Position numbers and translations under genes: made by a program. Shown here one piece after another: positions 9,059 through 17,282 of a DNA stretch of 64,000 nucleotides (positions are counted from its first letter, which is position 1; every line of letters starts with the position of its first letter). The notes under the pieces were generated by a model, which did not search any database, was not told where the DNA came from, and saw only the letters and a list, made by a program, of their open reading frames with translations. Source of the DNA: Stenotrophomonas acidaminiphila (GTDB lineage Bacteria > Pseudomonadota > Gammaproteobacteria > Xanthomonadales > Xanthomonadaceae). The stretch is taken from assembly GCA_002951995.1 (NCBI GenBank), contig CP019797.1, positions 976,501-1,040,500 of the forward strand. The letters are read 5' to 3'.

Positions 9059-9524
9059 GCGCGCCCGCCGTGCAGGCGCGACCCGCCGCTGGTTTCCCGC
9101 CACCGCGGCGCCACGCACCGTCCCCCCCCCCGCGCGTGTTGCCGCCCGCGGGCACCCGTCTGCAGTGACCTTCCCGGGACTGTGTCGCGCGCGCCCGCGC
9201 GTGCCCGTCCGCGGTGGGCGCATGCGCGCCGCATGCCGTCGCTGCCGGGCCCGCGGCGCCGCCGGCAGCGGCCGTGGCGCCGTTTGCGGGGCGGGGCCGG
9301 CTCCGTAAGCGGTTGTTGTAATTTTGTGAAGTAAGCGTGAAAATGTGACCCGTGTTGGAATTGTTCTGCGGTCTGCAGCCCAATTCCAGATCAGGGGGCT
9401 TCTGTCTTACATGCAACGCGTTGCTGCTGAATGGCGGCGACGGCGGATGCGTGCGCGGGTAGGGATGTCATCCCCTCCCGGCGGCGGATGGGGCACAGGG
9501 CAGTGCTTTGCAGATGGGGGCTTG
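9059..9524. other. Intergenic region upstream of the DUF3617/DUF11 locus
   Basis: About 470 bases without a credible gene. The left two thirds are extremely GC-rich and contain a run of ten C (9122-9131), the longest homopolymer I noticed here. From about 9305 to 9400 the composition drops sharply (TTGTAATTTTGTGAAGTAAG and following), which looks like promoter DNA, and three GTGA words occur close together between 9325 and 9348. An inverted repeat follows at 9356-9388. Confidence 0.6.
9356..9388 (+). promoter_or_regulatory. Inverted repeat in the AT-rich leader before the DUF3617 gene
   Basis: TGGAATTG (9356-9363) and CAATTCCA (9381-9388) are exact inverted arms around a 17-base spacer. They sit in the only low-GC patch of the intergenic region, 137 bases before the chosen start. 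It could be an operator for a dimeric regulator or a stem in the leader RNA. No known regulator motif is matched with confidence. Confidence 0.35.
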
Positions 9525-10172
9525 ATGGTTCAAGTGCTTGAAGATGCTGCCCGGGCCGCGTTCGCGTGCCTGCCGGGCATGCCGTTGCCGCGCCTGGCGC
9601 GCCGCTGGCCCAGGGTGGCCAGTCTGCTGCTGCTCCTGCTGCCGTGCGTGGTGTCCGCCGCACCGGTTGCCGGGGGCGCTTCGCCTGCCGCCGGGGCGAC
9701 CCTGCCGGCCCGCAAGCCGGGACTGTGGGAAGTGACTCTGGCCGCGCACGCGGCGCAGGGCCCGGGGAGCGCGATGCAGCCCGAGGTGACGGTGCGCCAA
9801 TGCACCAGTGCCGCCGTCGAGCCGGTCATGCTGCTGGCACTGTTGCCGGCGCACGAGAACTGCAGCCGTACCCAGGTCACCCGGCGCAGCGGGCAGGGCG
9901 GCGGCCATGAGATCGCCACGACCTGCAGCACCCACCAGAGCCCTGTGCAGGGACGCATGGAACTGTGGGGCGACCTGCGGTCGGTCTATGCCGGCACCTT
10001 CAGCGTCCGTTTCCCGCAGGCACCGCAGAACAACGTCGGCCCGGTGCGGTTCCAGGGGCGCTGGCTGGGGCCCTGCGGTGCCGGACAGCGCGCCGGCGAC
10101 ATGCGCCTGCCCCACGGCATCACGGTGAACGTTGCCGACGATGCCGCGCGCGTCCAGGGCCATGCCCACTGA
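9525..10172 (+). CDS. DUF3617 periplasmic protein
   Basis: A 215-residue exported protein with a DUF3617 domain (RKPGLWEVTL near the start of the mature part, VRQCTSAA, and paired cysteines in CSRT, CSTH and GPCGAGQ). DUF3617 proteins are small periplasmic proteins of unknown role, common in xanthomonads. The hydrophobic export segment (VASLLLLLLPCVVSAAP) lies some 25-40 residues in; ATG 9525 follows GATGGGGG, and ATG 9579 (MPLPRLARR) would give a more standard signal peptide. It lies 107 bases before the giant surface protein on the same strand, so it may be its first operon gene. Confidence 0.7.
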   Translation: MVQVLEDAARAAFACLPGMPLPRLARRWPRVASLLLLLLPCVVSAAPVAGGASPAAGATLPARKPGLWEVTLAAHAAQGPGSAMQPEVTVRQCTSAAVEPVMLLALLPAHENCSRTQVTRRSGQGGGHEIATTCSTHQSPVQGRMELWGDLRSVYAGTFSVRFPQAPQNNVGPVRFQGRWLGPCGAGQRAGDMRLPHGITVNVADDAARVQGHAH

Positions 10173-10279
10173 ATGACATCGCCTGTTCCGGCCCCGCGTC
10201 GCGCGGGCACCGCGAGCCGCGGCCACCGGGTGGCCGCTCTTCCAATCCACATGCCGCATTCGAATCACGGGTACCGCCC

Positions 10280-13200
10280 ATGAAGGCTTCAGCTCACCCC
10301 TTCGACACCACCGCACCCACCCTGCGCGAGGCAGGCGGCCTGCAAAGCCGGCGCGCCGGTGTCCTGCACTGGCGGCTGCGCATCGGCGCGGCACTGGCGG
10401 CGCTGGGCCTGTTCTCGCTGCTGGCGCTGGCGCCCGCGGCGCAGGCGCAGATCAGGAACGGCGGTTTCGAGACCGGCAGCTTTTCCGACTGGACGCTGCG
10501 CGATTACGACCGCCCGGATGTCCTGGCCACGGATGCACCGACTACCATCGCGCAACTGGGGCTGGTGGCCACCGGGACGACGACGACCGGCGGCAACGGC
10601 AGCGGCTACCGCGCGCAGATCCTCACCTCGCCCGGCACCGCGGCCAACACCAATGGCATCCTGCAATTCCCGTTCTCGGGAACCGCATCGGCCCTGGTCG
10701 GTGGCAACGACGGGCAGGCGGCGAAGGCGACCTCGATCGAGCAGCAGGCCACGATGACGCTGGCCGACGTCGATCCCGTCGATGGCAAGGTGCATATCCG
10801 CTTCGCGATGGCGCCCGTGCTCTACGACGCCGGGCACAGCGCGGTGGAACAGCCGTTCTTCTTCGTGGAAGTGGTCAACAAGACCAAGGGCAACACCCAG
10901 CTCTTCCAGACGTTCAACTTCGCCGGACAGGCCGGTATCCCGTGGACCCGGGTCGGCAGCTACCGCTCCACCAACTGGCAGGGCTTCGACATCGCCCCCG
11001 GCAATGGCCGCCTGGATCCGGGTGACGTGGTGGTGCTGAAGGTGTTCGTCTCCAACTGCCAGCCAGGCGCCGCCAGTCACACGGCACAGGTCTACATGGA
11101 CGTGTTCGGCTCGAAGATGCCGGGCCTGAGCGTGGCCGCGTCGGGGCCGTCCACCACCAAGCCCGGCGAACAGGTCACCTATACCTACAACTACGTCAAC
11201 AACAGCGGCGTGTATGCGCTGGGCTCGATGGTGCGCCTGGCCGCGCCGGTCACCGCGGACGGCAAGTACCTGGCATTCGTTCCCGGCAGCTACCCCAACA
11301 CCTGCACCGGCATCCATGACGGCATCCCGCCGCGCGCGGACTACATTGATTGTCCGGTGGGCGACCTGGTGAACGGCGCCGGCGGCAGTTTCCCGGTCAC
11401 CTTCACGGTACCGGCCGACGCCGCGACCTCGGGCAGCGGTGCGGTCATCAACAACGGCGACTACGACGTGCGCGCCAACACCGTCAGTCCGTTCATCGGA
11501 CCGCTGGTGAAGACCCGCATCGCCGGCGGCGCGACGGCGCTGGTGGACCTGGGCATCGCGATCAGCAACGGCAACGTGCCGTCCTACCTGGTGGGTGACG
11601 CGGTCACCTACGAAGTGACGGTGACCAACCACGGCCCGGTCGACGTGGCCGGCGCACTCATCCGCCAGACCACGCTGAGCGGCGTGGCCAACACCGCCGC
11701 GGCCGCCTGGACCTGCAGCGCGGCGGGTACGGCCAGCTGCGGCGCGGCCAGCGGCAGCGGGCCGCTGGATACCACCGGCAACCTGCCGGTGGGGCAGAGC
11801 CTGGTCTATACGATCACCCAGCTCAATGCCGTGGTGGCCGGTGCGCCGGTCGTCACCGTGGTCGCGGTGACGCCGCCGTCGGGCATGACCGACAGCGTCT
11901 CCGCCAACGACTCCGCCGGCCTGAGCACCCCGGTCAGCGCGGACCAGTACACCCTGACCGTGAACACCGCCGGCACGGGCTCGGGCCGGGTCGATGCCGT
12001 GCCGGCCGCGCTGGCCTGCCCGGTGGCGTCGGTGCCCGCGGCGACCTGCAGCCAGCAGCGGCTGGGCCAGGACGAAGACGCCTACCTGACCGCCGTCGCC
12101 GGCACCGGCAGCATCTTCAAGCAGTGGGATGCGGCCGGCGACTGCGTGGCGGTCAACGGCAGCGAGTGCCATGTGAACATGGGCTCGGCCGACCGCAGCG
12201 TCACCGCCGTCTTCGCGCGTGCCTGGGTGGTATCGCCCACCGTCATCGGCGGCACCTGGACCGGTGAACCTTCGGTGGAGGAAGGGACGACCGGCACCTT
12301 CACGGTCACGCCCAACGTGGCCGGCAGCGTGCCCACCGTCGTTTCCGATACCTGTGCGGTCACCCAGAGCGGCCCGGCCGGCGGCAAGTACACCTACACG
12401 ACGGGGCCGGTAACGGCGGACTGCGCGTTCCGCGTCGAGTTCCCCAGCCCGGTGCTGGCGGTCAGCAAGAGCGCCTCGGTAGCCAGCGCGGCGGTGGGCG
12501 CGACGTTCGACTATGTCATCGAGGTGCGCAACACCGGCGCCGTGGCCACCACCGCCGCGGTCCAGGTGAGCGATTCGATCCCCAACGGGCTGACGGTCGT
12601 GCCCGCATCGCTGCCCGCCGGCTGCGCGCAGAACCTGCAGGTGGTGTCCTGCACCATTGCCTCGCTCGCGCCCGCCGACACGGTGACCCGCACCATCAGC
12701 GTCACCGCCACGGCGGCCGCCACCGGCAGCACCAGCAATACCGCGACCGTGAGTGGCGGCGGCGACACCGCGTGCCCGGTGGCGACCCCCTGCCGCAGCA
12801 ACACGGTGGTCGTGACGGTCGGCAACCGCCCGGACCTGGCCATCAGCAAGAGCGCCTCGGCGGCGACGGCGGTGGTCGGCACGGCGTTCGACTACACCCT
12901 CACCGTGACCAATACCGGTACCGGGGCCACGACCGCCGCCGCGACGGTGACCGACGTGATCCCGACGGGCCTGGCGATCGGCAGCCTGCCGACCGGCTGC
13001 GTGCTCGACCCGGCCGGCAGCCAGACCGTGGCCTGCACGGTCGCCGCCGGCCTGTCCAACGTGGCGCCCGGCAACACCGCGACCTACGTGATCCCGGTGA
13101 CGCCGATGGCCGCGGCCGCGGCCGCAGGCAGCGTGAGCAACACGGCCAGCGTGAGCGGCGGCGGCGATCCCGACTGCACCGCCGGCTGCGCCAGCAACGC

Positions 13201-16200
13201 GGTGACGACCACCATCACCACGCCGGCGCTGGCCATCGCCAAGCGCGCCTCGGTGGCGACCGCGGTGGTCGGCGTGGCGTTCGACTACACCCTCACCGTG
13301 AGCAACACCGGCACGGCGGACACGACGGCCGTGGCCACGGTCGTGGATGACGTGCCGGCGGGGCTGACCATCAACGCCGCCCCGGGCTGCGGGATCGCCG
13401 GACAGACCGTGACCTGTGCGGTCGCGGCGGGGCTGACGGCCGCCACCCCGGTGGACTTCACCATCAACGTCATCCCGACGGCGGCCGCGGCCAGCAGTGT
13501 CGGCAACACCGCGCGCGTCAGCGGCGGCGGCGATCCGCTCTGCACCGCGCTGGCGCCGTGTGACAGCAATACCACGACCACCACGATCACCGCGCCGGCA
13601 CTGGCGATCACCAAGAGCGGCCCGGCGAGCGCGATCGTGGGCGTGCCGTTCGACTACGTCATCACCGTGAGCAACACCGGCACGGCCGATGCGACCGCGG
13701 ACGCCACGGTCACCGACGAGGTGCCGGCGGGCCTGCTGATCAACAGCGCCACCGGCTGTACCGTCAGCGGCCAGACGGTGACCTGCACCGTGCCCCGCGC
13801 CAGTCTCGCGATCAACGCCACGGCGACGATCACGATCAACGTGTCGCCGATCCTCCATGGCAGCAACGCGGTGAACAGCGCCCGCGTGGCGGGTGCTGGC
13901 GACCCGGCATGCCCGGCGGGCACGCCCTGCGCCAGTGCCGCGGTCACCACCGCGCTGATCGCGCAGAACCCGGTGCTGGACCTGGTCAAGAGTGCGGGCG
14001 TGCCGAGCGGCTACGCCGCTGGCGAGATCCTTGCCTATACCTTCGTGCTGACCAACGCCGGCAACGTGGCGCTGAGCGGCATCACGTTGAACGATCCGCT
14101 GCTGGGCGGTGCGGTGCCCTGCCCGGGCAGCACGCTGGCCGTGGGCGCCTCGATGACCTGCGGCCCGCGCCTGTACCTGCTGACCCAGGCGGACGTGGAT
14201 GCCGGCGTTGTGGTCAATACCGCCACTGCCCGTGGCCTGCCGCCTGCGCCCGCGCCCGGCGTGGCACCGACGGCGGCCACCGGCAGCAGCAGCACCCGCA
14301 CGCCGATCACCCATGCGCTGGACCAGGAGCTGAGCAAGGCCGTGACCGCGGACAGCAGCGGCGGCGATGCGGCCGTGGGCGACGTGCTGACCTACACGGT
14401 GACGCTCACCAACCGGAGCAACGCGACCCTGGCCAACGTGGAGCTCAGCGATGCCCTGATCACGCCGCGCAGCATCGTCTGCGCCAGCGTGGCGCCGGGC
14501 GCGGTCTGCCAGCTGGTGGGCACCTACACCGTCACCCAGGCCGACGCCGACGCCGGCATGGTCCGCAACACCGCGCAGGCCGGCGGCCCGTTGTGCCCGG
14601 CCGGCACCGGCGACCCACGGTGCACGACGACCCTCAGCACCCCGGTGGTGTCCATCCGCGCCAATGACGATGGCGCCACGACCAAGGCCGGCATGCCGGT
14701 GACCACCCCGGTGCTGGACAACGACACCCATGTCGGCGGCGCGATCGATCCGGCCAGCGTGACGCTGACCGCGACCTCGGCGGACGGCACCGTGAGCGTC
14801 GATCCGGCAACCGGCGCGATCACCTTCGTTCCCGCCCCCGGTTTCGCCGGCACCACCACCTATTCCTACCGGGTGTGCCTGGCCGCGCCCAACGCGACGG
14901 TGTGCGACACCGCCACGGTGACGGTGGTGGTGACGTTGCGGGTGATCGTCGCGGTGGATGACCTGCCGCCGGCAACCGATGGCAGCACCGGCGCACCCTC
15001 GCTGGGCAATGTGTACGACAACGACACCCTCGACGGGGCACCGGTCGACCCGGCAAAGATCACCGGCCGCGTGACCGCGCCGGCCACCTCGCCCAAGGGC
15101 GGCCCGGTGCCGGTGCTGGATCCGGCCACCGGCGAGGTCAGCGTGCCGCCGGCAACGCCGGCGGGCACGTACACCATCGGTTACCGCATCTGCGAGGTGC
15201 TGCATCCGGGCAACTGCGCCGATGCAGGCGTGACGGTGACGGTCACCGCGCCGGCGATCGAGCCGGTGGGCGACAGCGGCGAACCGCTGTCCGGCGATGG
15301 CGGCGGCACCACCCCGAGCGTGCTGGAAAAGCACACGCTCGGCGGGCGCCCGATCCGTCCCGGCGAGGTCACCGTGGTCCCCGGCGTGCCGTCGCACCCG
15401 GGCCTGAAGATGAACCCGGACGGCACCATCCGCATCGGTACCGCGATCCCGACCGGCACGTACACCTACCCGTACACGATCTGCGAGGTGCTGAACCCGG
15501 GCAACTGCGTCACCGCCACCGTGACCGTGGTCGTCGCCGGCCAGGTGCAGCTGCGGGTGAGCAAGGTTGCCGGCATGCGCGAGGTGCGCCTGGGCGACCT
15601 GGTGCGCTACACGCTGACCGTCGAGAACAGCGGCAGCGTCGGCCTGGTGGCGGGCAGCGTGATCGACACCCCGCCGGCGGGCTTCAGTTACGTGGAGGGT
15701 TCGCTGCGGGTCGAGGATGGCGACAATGCCGCCACCGTGGCCGGCCAGCACCCGCTGCGCTTCGACGGGCTGGACGTGCGCGCCGGCGGCAAGGCGCGGC
15801 TGGTGTACCTGATGCGGGTGGGTGCGGGCGTACGCGCCGGGACCCTGGTCAACCAGGCGCAGGCGCGCTCGCCGGAGGGCGAACCGCTGTCCAACGTGGC
15901 CACCGCCGAGGTGACCCTGGCGGGCGATCCGCTGCTGGACGACAGCCTGGTGTTCGGCACGGTGTTCAACGACCGCGATGGCGATGGCTGGCAGGACAGT
16001 GCCGCGCTGACCGGCGTCACCGTGCAGGGCGGGTTCGCGCCGGAGGCGTACGTGGCCCATTCCACCACGCTGGATCGTGGCGACGGCATGCAGCCGCAGG
16101 CCGATGCCAGCGCACCGCTGCTGCATGGCATCGTCGTGGGCGCGATCGGCGGACGCCAGTCCGAAGCCGAGCCCGCCGATGCGCGCCAGGTGGTGGTCCG

Positions 16201-17272
16201 CCAGCGCCTGCGGGCACTGGATTTCAGCGACGACTTCGTGCTGACCAGCGACCAGGGCGTGAGCGTGCGCATGGACCGCGCGGGCGTGACCACGGTCCAT
16301 CGCGACGGCGAGGCGGCCAAGGGCATGAACGCGGCGGCACCGACCGTGGAGCGGCGCATCGCCCGCGGTGCGGACGACTACGTGGTCGACTACGTGATCG
16401 GCAATGCCGGCATCGACGAGCGCGGCATTCCCGGCGTGCGCATCGCGTCGGTGGAAGGGCTGCTGGTCGAAACCGACCAGTACGGCCGCTACCACCTGGC
16501 CGGCATTCCCGGTGGCGCGTGGGAGCGCGGTCGCAACTTCATCCTGAAGGTCGATCCGTCCACCCTGCCGACCGGCGCGGCGTTCACCACCGACAATCCG
16601 CTGCTGCGCCGGGTCACCCCGGGCATGCCGGTCCGCTTCGACTGGGGCGTGAAGCTGCCGGAACGCGCGGTCGAGGGCGGCGCGCGCCAGGTGGAGATGG
16701 AAATGGGCGAAGTGTTCTTCGCGCCCGGCAGCGCCCAGGTACAGCCGCGCTACCAGCCGGCGGTGGAAGCCATGGCCGCGAAGGTGCGCGAGCACCCGGG
16801 CATGGAGGTGGTGATCCAGGCCGAGGCCAGCAACGAAGCGCTGGCATTCGAGCGCACGGCGGCGGTCAAGGCCGCTCTGCTGGCGCAGCTCGACGAGGCC
16901 ACGGCCAGGACCTTGCGCGTGGTCGCGCGGGCCAAGGTGGGCGACACCGCGCCGCTGGTGGCCGGCATCGATGGCCAGGGCGTGCTGCTGGGCACGCTGC
17001 TGTTCGATACCGGCAAATCGGCCATCCGGCCGGGCTTCGATGCGTTGCTGGACACGGTGGCCGCCGCGCTGGAGCGGCTGGGCAGCGGCCGCGTCTCCAT
17101 TGTCGGCCACGCAGACGTGCGCGGTTCCGACGCCTACAACACGGCGCTGGGCCTGGCGCGCGCCAGGGCGGTGTCCGACGCATTGGGCGAACGCCTGGGC
17201 GCCGAAGCGCGAAGCAGGCTGCGGGTGGACATCGCGGACGTGCCGGCGGTGCCGGCTGGCGTGCGCAAGTAA
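10280..17272 (+). CDS. Giant DUF11-repeat surface protein with C-terminal OmpA-like domain
   Basis: A 2,330-residue secreted protein. A long signal peptide (cleavage near AQA-QIRN, residue 56) is followed by a FETGSFSDW module. A first DUF11 module lies near 280-410 and a second near 420-550. A bacterial-repeat/InlB-like stretch is near 560-690. Four closely related DUF11 units cover about 723-1230, with two more divergent ones to 1460. Cadherin-like DNDT segments and GTYT-type repeats run to about 1750, then one more DUF11 unit and an SdrD-B-like segment (GLLVETDQYGRYHL). The end carries a degenerate OmpA-like domain (about 2140) and a better one (LLFDTGKSAIRPGF, about 2240, ending VSIVGHADVRGSD), suggesting peptidoglycan anchoring. 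A barrel gene follows after ten bases. Function is inferred as adhesin or envelope scaffold. Confidence 0.75.
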   Translation: MKASAHPFDTTAPTLREAGGLQSRRAGVLHWRLRIGAALAALGLFSLLALAPAAQAQIRNGGFETGSFSDWTLRDYDRPDVLATDAPTTIAQLGLVATGTTTTGGNGSGYRAQILTSPGTAANTNGILQFPFSGTASALVGGNDGQAAKATSIEQQATMTLADVDPVDGKVHIRFAMAPVLYDAGHSAVEQPFFFVEVVNKTKGNTQLFQTFNFAGQAGIPWTRVGSYRSTNWQGFDIAPGNGRLDPGDVVVLKVFVSNCQPGAASHTAQVYMDVFGSKMPGLSVAASGPSTTKPGEQVTYTYNYVNNSGVYALGSMVRLAAPVTADGKYLAFVPGSYPNTCTGIHDGIPPRADYIDCPVGDLVNGAGGSFPVTFTVPADAATSGSGAVINNGDYDVRANTVSPFIGPLVKTRIAGGATALVDLGIAISNGNVPSYLVGDAVTYEVTVTNHGPVDVAGALIRQTTLSGVANTAAAAWTCSAAGTASCGAASGSGPLDTTGNLPVGQSLVYTITQLNAVVAGAPVVTVVAVTPPSGMTDSVSANDSAGLSTPVSADQYTLTVNTAGTGSGRVDAVPAALACPVASVPAATCSQQRLGQDEDAYLTAVAGTGSIFKQWDAAGDCVAVNGSECHVNMGSADRSVTAVFARAWVVSPTVIGGTWTGEPSVEEGTTGTFTVTPNVAGSVPTVVSDTCAVTQSGPAGGKYTYTTGPVTADCAFRVEFPSPVLAVSKSASVASAAVGATFDYVIEVRNTGAVATTAAVQVSDSIPNGLTVVPASLPAGCAQNLQVVSCTIASLAPADTVTRTISVTATAAATGSTSNTATVSGGGDTACPVATPCRSNTVVVTVGNRPDLAISKSASAATAVVGTAFDYTLTVTNTGTGATTAAATVTDVIPTGLAIGSLPTGCVLDPAGSQTVACTVAAGLSNVAPGNTATYVIPVTPMAAAAAAGSVSNTASVSGGGDPDCTAGCASNAVTTTITTPALAIAKRASVATAVVGVAFDYTLTVSNTGTADTTAVATVVDDVPAGLTINAAPGCGIAGQTVTCAVAAGLTAATPVDFTINVIPTAAAASSVGNTARVSGGGDPLCTALAPCDSNTTTTTITAPALAITKSGPASAIVGVPFDYVITVSNTGTADATADATVTDEVPAGLLINSATGCTVSGQTVTCTVPRASLAINATATITINVSPILHGSNAVNSARVAGAGDPACPAGTPCASAAVTTALIAQNPVLDLVKSAGVPSGYAAGEILAYTFVLTNAGNVALSGITLNDPLLGGAVPCPGSTLAVGASMTCGPRLYLLTQADVDAGVVVNTATARGLPPAPAPGVAPTAATGSSSTRTPITHALDQELSKAVTADSSGGDAAVGDVLTYTVTLTNRSNATLANVELSDALITPRSIVCASVAPGAVCQLVGTYTVTQADADAGMVRNTAQAGGPLCPAGTGDPRCTTTLSTPVVSIRANDDGATTKAGMPVTTPVLDNDTHVGGAIDPASVTLTATSADGTVSVDPATGAITFVPAPGFAGTTTYSYRVCLAAPNATVCDTATVTVVVTLRVIVAVDDLPPATDGSTGAPSLGNVYDNDTLDGAPVDPAKITGRVTAPATSPKGGPVPVLDPATGEVSVPPATPAGTYTIGYRICEVLHPGNCADAGVTVTVTAPAIEPVGDSGEPLSGDGGGTTPSVLEKHTLGGRPIRPGEVTVVPGVPSHPGLKMNPDGTIRIGTAIPTGTYTYPYTICEVLNPGNCVTATVTVVVAGQVQLRVSKVAGMREVRLGDLVRYTLTVENSGSVGLVAGSVIDTPPAGFSYVEGSLRVEDGDNAATVAGQHPLRFDGLDVRAGGKARLVYLMRVGAGVRAGTLVNQAQARSPEGEPLSNVATAEVTLAGDPLLDDSLVFGTVFNDRDGDGWQDSAALTGVTVQGGFAPEAYVAHSTTLDRGDGMQPQADASAPLLHGIVVGAIGGRQSEAEPADARQVVVRQRLRALDFSDDFVLTSDQGVSVRMDRAGVTTVHRDGEAAKGMNAAAPTVERRIARGADDYVVDYVIGNAGIDERGIPGVRIASVEGLLVETDQYGRYHLAGIPGGAWERGRNFILKVDPSTLPTGAAFTTDNPLLRRVTPGMPVRFDWGVKLPERAVEGGARQVEMEMGEVFFAPGSAQVQPRYQPAVEAMAAKVREHPGMEVVIQAEASNEALAFERTAAVKAALLAQLDEATARTLRVVARAKVGDTAPLVAGIDGQGVLLGTLLFDTGKSAIRPGFDALLDTVAAALERLGSGRVSIVGHADVRGSDAYNTALGLARARAVSDALGERLGAEARSRLRVDIADVPAVPAGVRK
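12448..13971 (+). repeat. Four tandem DUF11-coding repeats
   Basis: Four consecutive units of about 370-395 bases, starting near 12451, 12832, 13226 and 13597, share long near-identical stretches such as GTGAGCAACACCGGCACGG (seen in the last two). Each encodes one DUF11 unit: (A)xSKSA...VVGxxFDYxxxVxNTG...(S)GGGD. A fifth, more divergent unit begins near 13972. Such arrays can gain or lose units by recombination. Confidence 0.75.
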
Positions 17273-17282
17273 GGGGCCGGTC

